Shown piece by piece: positions 1-4,434 of a stretch of 7,265 nucleotides of DNA; the first letter of the stretch is position 1; every line of letters begins with the position of its first letter. Source of the stretch: a bacterium UBP2_UBA4780 (GTDB taxonomy: Bacteria > Edwardsbacteria > AC1 > EtOH8). The translations under genes were made by a program, and so were the position numbers. The notes beneath the pieces were generated by a model that was not told the origin of the DNA, did not search any database, and saw only the letters and a list, made by a program, of their open reading frames with translations. The stretch is taken from positions 1 through 7,265 of the forward strand of contig DHHE01000109.1 in the NCBI GenBank assembly GCA_002403115.1. The letters are read 5' to 3'.

Positions 1-348
1 CTGCTGGTGGGCGGCATCGGCATCATGAACATCATGCTGGTGTCGGTCTCGGAGCGGATCAAGGAGATCGGCATCCGCAAGGCCATCGGCGCCCGGAGGC
101 GGGACATCATGCAGCAGTTCCTGATCGAGGCGGTGGCCCTGTCCACGGTGGGCGGGGTGGCGGGGATGGTGCTGGGCTTCGTCCTGGCCGGGCTGATCTC
201 GCTGACCATCAAGCTGCCCTCCACCGTCTCCTGGTGGTCGGTGCTGCTGGGCTTCGGCTTCTCGGCCGCGGTGGGCATCTTCTTCGGCTGGTACCCGGCC
301 CGGCGGGCGGCCGAGATGGACCCGATAGAGGCGCTGAGGTACGAGTAG
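1..348 (+). CDS. MacB/FtsX-family ABC transporter permease, C-terminal end (5' truncated)
   Basis: The frame is open from base 1 to a TAG at 346-348, giving the last 115 residues; the start lies outside the window. Residues 1-16 (LLVGGIGIMNIMLVSVSE region) are the end of a membrane helix, followed by the highly conserved cytoplasmic loop ERIKEIGIRKAIGARRRDI. Two further hydrophobic helices follow at about residues 44-66 and 77-95. The protein ends in the typical YPARRAAEMDPIEALRYE tail. This pattern is characteristic of the MacB-type permease half of tripartite efflux or lipoprotein-release ABC systems in the inner membrane, normally paired with a separate or fused ATPase. The substrate cannot be inferred. 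The gene is followed after 60 nt by a terminator and so appears unrelated to the che genes downstream. Family assignment is firm; MacB versus another FtsX-superfamily exporter is less certain because only the end is visible. Confidence 0.93.
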   Translation: MLVGGIGIMNIMLVSVSERIKEIGIRKAIGARRRDIMQQFLIEAVALSTVGGVAGMVLGFVLAGLISLTIKLPSTVSWWSVLLGFGFSAAVGIFFGWYPARRAAEMDPIEALRYE

Positions 349-408
349 ACTTTTGCCCGGGACACGGCAGGGACAGCCGGCAGCGGGAGAACCAAAAAAG
401 GACGAATC

Positions 409-441
409 ATGGCCGCCCCCAAAAGGGCGGCCATTTCATTT
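409..441 (+). terminator. Intrinsic (Rho-independent) terminator of the permease unit
   Basis: A perfect 10-bp inverted repeat, ATGGCCGCCC (409-418) and GGGCGGCCAT (425-434), encloses a 6-nt loop CCAAAA and is followed by a T-rich tail TTCATTT. It lies 60 nt after the permease stop codon and separates that gene from the che cluster. An A6 run at 394-399 lies upstream, so on the minus strand the same stem would be followed by a T6 run about 9 nt away, and weak bidirectional activity is possible. Confidence 0.8.
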
Positions 442-705
442 GGCGGGAGCGGCCGGCCGGCCGGGCCGGGCAGGAGGCACAAGGATCTGGCGTCGGCGGA
501 AGGAGTTTCGGGCCACCCTGAAAAACCCATATAAATATCGTAAATAATGCATGAAAACAATATATTAATAGTAAATGTCCATCGTTAGAACGTCAGCCGG
601 TTATCGCCAGGCCGGCTTCCCCAGGTATAAAACCTCAGATGACGGTTTCCGGGCAATCCCCATGAAGGGCACAGGCTTCCAAACGAGGAAATTTGCAAAA
701 ACCTA
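442..705. other. Non-coding intergenic stretch, GC-rich turning AT-rich
   Basis: No gene is supported here. The first part is very GC-rich, with a run of overlapping GGCC/CCGG palindromes at about 449-470 and a small imperfect hairpin at 506-523 (TTTCGGG paired with CCC-t-GAAA, 3-nt loop). From about 521 to 590 the composition switches to strongly A/T, including overlapping palindromes AATATATT (559-566) and TATTAATA (563-570). A possible branched fold occupies 589-647. Short frames running into this stretch (234-521, 353-547) are out-of-frame continuations of permease sequence with no protein-like composition. An open frame from TTG 693 joins cheW but begins upstream of the promoter. Confidence 0.7.
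589..647 (+). other. Possible structured RNA: three-way-junction fold
   Basis: Three nested complementarities are visible. An outer stem pairs AACGTCA (589-595) with TGACG-g-TT (640-647), with one bulged G. A first inner hairpin pairs GCCGG (596-600) with CCGGC (612-616) around an 11-nt loop. A second inner hairpin pairs AGGT (623-626) with ACCT (632-635) around ATAAA. The geometry resembles a small branched RNA, but the second hairpin is only 4 bp and chance pairing is plausible. It lies upstream of the recognised promoter, so it would need its own transcript or read-through. It matches no riboswitch consensus known to me. Confidence 0.2.
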
Positions 706-734
706 TTGACTTATTGACGAAAAAGCGATATTAT
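706..734 (+). promoter_or_regulatory. Sigma70-type promoter for the che operon
   Basis: TTGACT at 706-711 (5 of 6 match to TTGACA) is followed by exactly 17 bp and then TATTAT at 729-734 (5 of 6 match to TATAAT). The expected transcription start is near 741, giving a leader of about 39 nt before the ATG at 780. The region is AT-rich, unlike the surrounding genes. The -35 hexamer belongs to an 8-bp direct repeat (TATTGACT then TATTGACG, 704-719), so the second copy could act as an alternative -35 or an operator half-site, although no good -10 lies at the right spacing for it. Confidence 0.7.
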
Positions 735-770
735 GTTAAGGAATATAAATTCCAATCGGTTATAGAATCC

Positions 771-775
771 AAGGG
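771..775 (+). promoter_or_regulatory. Ribosome binding site deciding the cheW start
   Basis: AAGGG lies 4 nt before the ATG at 780. The spacing is short but usable. With the promoter at 706-734 it supports starting cheW at 780 and not at the upstream in-frame TTG (693), which lies outside the predicted transcript. Confidence 0.5.
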
Positions 776-779
776 CTCA

Positions 780-1226
780 ATGACTGAAAAAATTGCATCC
801 AGGGAGTTGGTGGTCTTCAACCTGGGAAGGGCAAAGTTTGCACTTTCCACCGCCCAGGTGCGCGGCATCGAGGAGATGCAGGAGATCGTGCCGGTGCCCC
901 AGTCGCCCGGCTACGTCTCCGGCCTCATCAACCTGCGCGGGGAGATCATCGCCGTCCTCGACCTGAGGAAGCGCCTGAAGGTGGCCGACGCCCATGACGG
1001 ACGCGACCTGGTGACCATGGTGGTCGAGCACCGGGGGGAGGCGGTGGGGCTGGTGGTGGACCGGGTGGTCAGCGTGGAACTGGCCGGGGCCGAGCCGGTG
1101 CCGGTGCCGGAAACGCTGGCCGCCAGCGACTCCGGAGGATTCTACCAGTCGGTGCTGGAGCTGCCCGAGGACAAGATAATAATCCTAAACCTTGACAAAA
1201 TACTTACATTGGAGGAGGCCAAATGA
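780..1226 (+). CDS. cheW: CheW chemotaxis coupling protein
   Basis: This 148-residue protein has a single CheW-like (SH3-like beta-barrel) domain covering almost its whole length, the usual size for the family. Visible marks are the first strand ELVVFNLGRAKFALSTAQVR (residues 9-28), the EIVPVPQSPGYVSGLINLRG signature with conserved Arg53, and AVLDLRKRL (58-66). CheW is a cytoplasmic adaptor that links receptor tips to the P5 domain of CheA in chemosensory arrays. The frame is also open to a TTG at 693, which would add 29 residues with a lysine- and tyrosine-rich composition unlike CheW. The shorter start is chosen because the promoter elements lie at 706-734 and the domain begins right after residue 8. 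It is the first gene of the operon, and its stop codon overlaps the start of cheY as ATGA. No MCP is adjacent, so the receptor partner is unknown. Confidence 0.93.
   Translation: MTEKIASRELVVFNLGRAKFALSTAQVRGIEEMQEIVPVPQSPGYVSGLINLRGEIIAVLDLRKRLKVADAHDGRDLVTMVVEHRGEAVGLVVDRVVSVELAGAEPVPVPETLAASDSGGFYQSVLELPEDKIIILNLDKILTLEEAK
1211..1218 (+). promoter_or_regulatory. Strong Shine-Dalgarno of cheY inside cheW
   Basis: GGAGGAGG ends 4 nt before the cheY ATG and lies within the last codons of cheW. The strong site and the ATGA overlap indicate translational coupling of the two genes. Confidence 0.75.
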
Positions 1227-1585
1227 GCCGAAGGGTACTGGTGGTCGACGACGCCATCTTCATGCGGACCATGATCTCGGACATCCTGAAGAAGGGTGAG
1301 TTCGAGGTCTGCGGCGAGGGCGCGACCGGGGCCGAGGCGGTGGAGCAATACAAGAAGCTCAAACCGGACCTGGTGATCATGGACATCATCATGCCGGACA
1401 TGGGCGGGATCGAGGCGGTCAAGGCCATCATGCAGCTCGACCCCAACGCCAGGATACTGATGTGCAGCGCCATGGGCCAGCAGGCCCTGGTGGTGGAGGC
1501 CATCCAGGCCGGGGCCCGGGACTTCGTGGTCAAGCCATTCCAGCCCTCCAGGGTGCTGGAAGCGGCCCAGCGCGCCCTGAAGTAG
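1223..1585 (+). CDS. cheY: CheY single-domain response regulator
   Basis: This 120-residue protein is a stand-alone receiver domain with no output domain. All catalytic positions are present: the acidic pair Asp9-Asp10, phospho-acceptor Asp54 (in VIMDIIMPDMGG), switch Ser82 (MCSAMG) and Lys104 (VVKPF). The DDAIFMRTMI opening is typical of CheY proteins of the Thermotoga/Bacillus type. It should accept phosphate from CheA His46 and be dephosphorylated by the CheC encoded downstream. In flagellated cells CheY-P binds the motor switch; no flagellar gene is visible here, so a pilus, gliding or other output is equally possible. The start is fixed by a strong Shine-Dalgarno and by the ATGA overlap with cheW. 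A 92-nt gap with a GC-rich hairpin separates it from cheA. Confidence 0.95.
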   Translation: MSRRVLVVDDAIFMRTMISDILKKGEFEVCGEGATGAEAVEQYKKLKPDLVIMDIIMPDMGGIEAVKAIMQLDPNARILMCSAMGQQALVVEAIQAGARDFVVKPFQPSRVLEAAQRALK

Positions 1586-1607
1586 GCCGGCCGCCGGACG
1601 GGCCCGG

Positions 1608-1632
1608 CCGGGGAACGGCCTGACGTTCCCGG
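1608..1632 (+). repeat. Inverted repeat (hairpin) between cheY and cheA
   Basis: GGGAACG (1611-1617) and CGTTCCC (1624-1630) form a perfect 7-bp stem around the loop GCCTGA. CC (1608-1609) and GG (1631-1632) add two pairs beyond a bulged G. No T-run follows, so it is unlikely to be a full intrinsic terminator. It could trim, stabilise or attenuate the mRNA between cheY and cheA. The flanks are also rich in CCGG/GGCC palindromes. Confidence 0.45.
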
Positions 1633-1677
1633 ACAACCGGCCGCGCCTGAGTCCGCCATCGTCCCAGAAACGACGCG

Positions 1678-3615
1678 ATGGACACCGCCAAGTACCGAGA
1701 CCTTTTCGTCTCCGAGACCCGGGAGCACCTGGTCAACCTCAACCGGGCGCTGCTGGCGCTGGAGAAGTCGCCGGGGGACCCCGCCCTACTGGACGAGGTC
1801 TTCCGCTCCATGCACACCATCAAGGGCATGGCCGCTTCCATCGGCCAGGACCTGGTGGCCGAGCTCACCCACCAGGCCGAGAGTCTCCTGGACCGGATGC
1901 GCAAGAGGCAGATGCCGGTGGCCGCGGCCCAGATAGACCTGATGCTGGAGGCCCTGGACTTCCTGGAGGCGGCGGTGGACGCCATCGGCCGCGACCAGAG
2001 CCCGGACCGGAAGATGGCGGAGCAGGCCGGGGAGATCATCCGGAAGATGGAGGCCCTGGACGCGGCCGCGGCCAGGGCCGAGCCGGCGGCGGCGGCCTCG
2101 GCCAGCGGCTGCGACTTCACCCGGATCACGCCGCTCAAGCTCCCGGGGGACGCGATCTACAAGATCAGGGTCCTGCTGGAGCAGGACATCGCCCTGAAGT
2201 CGGCCCGGGCCTTCCTGGCACTCCACATCCTGGAGCAGATGGGCAAGGTGGCCTACACCGTGCCCGAGCGGCACGACCTGGAGGCGGAGCGCTTCGACCG
2301 CGGCTTTTCGATCTTCCTGGTCTCCAAGCCGGTGAGCCAGGAGACCCTGGAGCAGAGCATCGCCTGCTCGGAGATAGAGGACATCCAGATCGAGGAGGTG
2401 AGGGAGGAGACCACCGAGGAGGCCATCGAGCGCAAGACGGTGGGGGCCTTCCTGCAGCTGGCCCAGGAACGGCCCCGGGACATCAAGGTCTCGGTGCAGC
2501 GGCTTGACGCCCTGATGAACCTGGTGGGCGAGATGCTGGTCTGGCGTGACCGGCTGAAGCAGCTGATCACCGGGGTGGAGGACCCGGCGGTGCACGACGG
2601 GGTGGACAAGATCGCCAAGATCACCGCCGACCTGCAGCACGAGGTGCTGGCCGCCCGGCTGGTGCCCATGGCCGAGATATTCGACCGCTTTCCCCGGGTG
2701 GTGCGGGACGCGGCCAAGGTCCTCTCCAAGGAGATAGACTTCAAGGTGGAGGGCCGGGAGCTGGAGATGGACCGCTCCATCCTCCAGATGCTGGCCGAGC
2801 CACTGGTGCACCTGCTGCGCAACGCGGTGGACCACGGGGTGGAGACGGCCGAAAAGCGGAGGGCTTCGGGCAAGCCCCAGGCCGGCACCATCAGGCTGGC
2901 GGCGGGCAAGCTCAAGGACCAGGTGGTGATCACCGTCGAGGACGACGGCCGGGGGCTGAACCTGGAGGCCATCAGGCGCAAGGCCGTCGAGCGGGGGCTG
3001 ACCACGCCGGAGAGGGCGGCCTCCCTGACCGAGTCCCAGCTGTCCGATTTCATCGCCATGCCCGGGTTCTCAACCGCCGAGAAGGTGACCGAGGTCTCGG
3101 GCCGGGGGGTGGGACTGGACGTGGTCAAGAACAAGGTGGAGGCCATGGGCGGAAGCCTGCGCATCGAGAGCCGGCCCGGGGCCGGGACCAGGTTCCTGGT
3201 GACCGCGCCCCTGTCCCTGGCCATCATCCGCACACTGCTGGTGGGGGTGGAGGGCGACTGTTTCTCGATCCCCCTGTCCCAGGTGAGGGAGACGGTGGAG
3301 GTCAGGCCGGACGACGTCAAGACGCTTCAGGGAAGGCCGCTTTTCCTATTCAGGCGCAAGGCCATCCCCCTGTTCCATTTGGGCCGGGCCTTGGGGAGGA
3401 CCAAGGGCGAGCCGAGGATGTCCGGCCCGGCGGTGGTGGTGGAGCGGCAGGACGGGGAAGCGGCCCTGCTCATAGACCGGATGCTGGGCCAGCAGGAGAT
3501 AGTGGTCAAGCCGCTGTCCGGGCTGGTGAAGCAGGCCCGGGCCTTCTCCGGGGCCACCATCAGCCGCGAGGGGCGGCCGATGCTGATCGTCGACGTCAAC
3601 AACCTGGCCGTTTGA
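1678..3615 (+). CDS. cheA: CheA chemotaxis histidine kinase
   Basis: This 645-residue cytoplasmic kinase has the full five-domain CheA order. P1 (about 1-108) carries phospho-accepting His46 in SMHTIKG. An Ala-rich linker (about 125-145) leads to P2 (about 158-241), a CheY-docking domain recognisable from IYKIRVLLEQDIALKSARAF and FDRGFSIFLVS. P3 dimerisation helices span about 268-330 (VSVQRLDALMNLVGEMLVWR). The P4 ATP-binding domain has an N box with HLLRNAVDHG (Asn382), a G1 box DDGRG (422-426), an F box around PGFSTAEKV (462-470), a G2 box GRGVG (475-479) and GAGTRF (501-506). P5, the CheW-like regulatory domain, spans about 509-645. All catalytic features are intact and length is normal for the family. 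CheA autophosphorylates under receptor/CheW control and passes phosphate to CheY. The start is set by an in-frame TGA at 1648 and by P1 beginning immediately after the ATG. No clear Shine-Dalgarno precedes it, unlike cheY and cheC. Confidence 0.97.
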   Translation: MDTAKYRDLFVSETREHLVNLNRALLALEKSPGDPALLDEVFRSMHTIKGMAASIGQDLVAELTHQAESLLDRMRKRQMPVAAAQIDLMLEALDFLEAAVDAIGRDQSPDRKMAEQAGEIIRKMEALDAAAARAEPAAAASASGCDFTRITPLKLPGDAIYKIRVLLEQDIALKSARAFLALHILEQMGKVAYTVPERHDLEAERFDRGFSIFLVSKPVSQETLEQSIACSEIEDIQIEEVREETTEEAIERKTVGAFLQLAQERPRDIKVSVQRLDALMNLVGEMLVWRDRLKQLITGVEDPAVHDGVDKIAKITADLQHEVLAARLVPMAEIFDRFPRVVRDAAKVLSKEIDFKVEGRELEMDRSILQMLAEPLVHLLRNAVDHGVETAEKRRASGKPQAGTIRLAAGKLKDQVVITVEDDGRGLNLEAIRRKAVERGLTTPERAASLTESQLSDFIAMPGFSTAEKVTEVSGRGVGLDVVKNKVEAMGGSLRIESRPGAGTRFLVTAPLSLAIIRTLLVGVEGDCFSIPLSQVRETVEVRPDDVKTLQGRPLFLFRRKAIPLFHLGRALGRTKGEPRMSGPAVVVERQDGEAALLIDRMLGQQEIVVKPLSGLVKQARAFSGATISREGRPMLIVDVNNLAV

Positions 3616-3662
3616 CCCCCAGGCCGCAAGGGGACAATACTAAAGCAAATAGAATTTCACAG

Positions 3663-3671
3663 AGAAGGGGG
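3663..3671 (+). promoter_or_regulatory. Ribosome binding site of cheC
   Basis: The purine-rich AGAAGGGGG ends 5 nt before the ATG at 3677 and supports that start. The 61-nt cheA-cheC gap that holds it has no convincing terminator, so cheC is probably read from the same transcript. Confidence 0.6.
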
Positions 3672-3676
3672 CTGGC

Positions 3677-4294
3677 ATGGAGATCGGGAAACTGGGCGCC
3701 ATCCAACTGGACGCCCTGAAGGAGGTGGCCAACATCGGGGCCTGTCACGCGGCCACGGCGCTGTCCGAACTGACCGGGGAGAAGGTGCTGGTGAACGTGC
3801 CGGTGATCAGGATCAACCCCATCGAAAAGGTGTTCGAGATGGTGGCCAAGCCCCAGGACGCGGTGGCCGGGGTGCTCATCTATTTCCTGGGCGACATGAC
3901 CGGCCGCACCCTGCTGATGTTCCCCCAGGAGGCGGCCTGGCACCTTTCGGACTGCCTGCTGCACCGGCCGCTGGGCACCACCCGCTCCTTCACCGAGATC
4001 GAGGAGAGCGCCATGAAGGAGGTGTCCAACGTCCTGACCTGCGCCTACATGAACGCCCTGGGCGACCTGCTGGGCCTGGTGATGGTGCCCTCGGTCCCCA
4101 GCATGACGGTGGACATGGCCTCGGCGGTGCTGGAGGCGGTGTCGCTGGACTTCGGATCCGACAAGGAGGTGGTCTTCTGCATCGAGACGGAGTTCCGCTT
4201 CGTGGAGAAGGACACGGTGCTCAACGGCTACTTCCTGCTGCTGCCGGACCAGGACTCGCTGGAGGTCATCCTCAAGGCGATACATTTGGGCTAG
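3677..4294 (+). CDS. cheC: CheC, CheY-P phosphatase
   Basis: This 205-residue protein has the normal CheC length. It shows the two-fold repeated phosphatase signature [D/S]-x3-E-x2-N-x22-P exactly twice: Asp12, Glu16, Asn19, Pro42 in the N-terminal half, and Ser111, Glu115, Asn118, Pro141 in the C-terminal half. Both active centres therefore look functional, which separates it from CheX (one centre) and from the FliY/FliM fusions. CheC removes phosphate from CheY-P. In Bacillus and Thermotoga its activity is raised by binding the receptor deamidase CheD, but no cheD is in the window. The C-terminal part (residues about 145-205, ending LEVILKAIHLG) completes the alpha/beta fold with no extra domain. 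It lies 61 nt after cheA and has a good ribosome binding site. The next gene starts 140 nt downstream, beyond a tandem repeat patch. Confidence 0.95.
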   Translation: MEIGKLGAIQLDALKEVANIGACHAATALSELTGEKVLVNVPVIRINPIEKVFEMVAKPQDAVAGVLIYFLGDMTGRTLLMFPQEAAWHLSDCLLHRPLGTTRSFTEIEESAMKEVSNVLTCAYMNALGDLLGLVMVPSVPSMTVDMASAVLEAVSLDFGSDKEVVFCIETEFRFVEKDTVLNGYFLLLPDQDSLEVILKAIHLG

Positions 4295-4321
4295 GGCCGA
4301 GGGTCGAGGGTCGAGGGTCAC
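4294..4321 (+). repeat. Heptamer repeat block 1 (GGGTCGA type)
   Basis: Four consecutive 7-bp units, GGGCCGA, GGGTCGA, GGGTCGA and GGGTCAC, begin at the last base of the cheC stop codon. They form the first section of a larger 7-bp-period array filling the cheC-TPR gap. One base (A4322) separates this block from the next. Confidence 0.85.
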
Positions 4322-4322
4322 A

Positions 4323-4364
4323 GGGTTAAGGGTTAAGGGATAAGGGTTAAGGGTTAAGGGATAA
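4323..4364 (+). repeat. Heptamer repeat block 2: two identical 21-bp units
   Basis: Six 7-bp units run in the order GGGTTAA, GGGTTAA, GGGATAA, then the same three again. The block is therefore a perfect tandem duplication of a 21-bp higher-order unit (4323-4343 and 4344-4364). The AT-containing heptamers stand out from the GC-rich genes. Arrays like this can change copy number by slippage, and the same type may recur in other intergenic regions of the genome. Confidence 0.92.
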
Positions 4365-4369
4365 GCGGA

Positions 4370-4411
4370 CGGTGAATGGCTAATAGTGAACGGTGAATCG
4401 TGAATAGCAAA
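4370..4411 (+). repeat. Heptamer repeat block 3 (NNGTGAA type, degenerate)
   Basis: Successive 7-bp units read CGGTGAA, TGGCTAA, TAGTGAA, CGGTGAA, TCGTGAA and TAGCAAA, mostly keeping G at position 3 and AA at positions 6-7. It continues the 7-bp period of blocks 1 and 2 after a 5-bp phase break (4365-4369) but with different unit sequences. It ends 23 nt before the TPR gene start. Confidence 0.75.
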
Positions 4412-4434
4412 AGGCATTCAGAACAAGTGACCCG

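Noticed and set aside
572..603. Sigma28-like flagellar promoter (TAAA ... GCCGGTTA)
   Set aside because: The spacing is about 20 bp where about 15 is expected, and the -10 differs from GCCGATAA at two positions.
589..680. Cyclic-di-GMP (GEMM) riboswitch upstream of the che genes
   Set aside because: The conserved CACGCAAAG-type core and the tetraloop-receptor parts are absent. Only a loose resemblance of AGCCGGTTATCG to the closing strand was seen.
693..779. N-terminal extension of cheW from TTG 693
   Set aside because: It lies upstream of and across the predicted promoter, has a composition unlike CheW, and a better-placed ATG with AAGGG exists at 780.
1786..3320. Long minus-strand open frames opposite cheA (1786-2835, 2253-3320)
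   Set aside because: They mirror the GC-biased codons of cheA, encode His/Leu/Gln- or Ser/Arg-rich strings with no domain signature, and overlap a gene with all CheA motifs.
3616..3633. Terminator between cheA and cheC (CCCC/GGGG pairing)
   Set aside because: The stem is only 4-5 bp with no T-run, so it is too weak to separate the genes.
3612..3641. Second promoter before cheC (TTGACC with AATACT, 18-bp spacing)
   Set aside because: The -10 matches only 4 of 6 positions, and the -35 overlaps the cheA stop codon, so chance occurrence is likely.
4294..4411. CRISPR array or telomere-like element
   Set aside because: The units are 7 bp with no spacers, so it is not CRISPR. It sits between two genes and is degenerate, so a telomere reading has no support.
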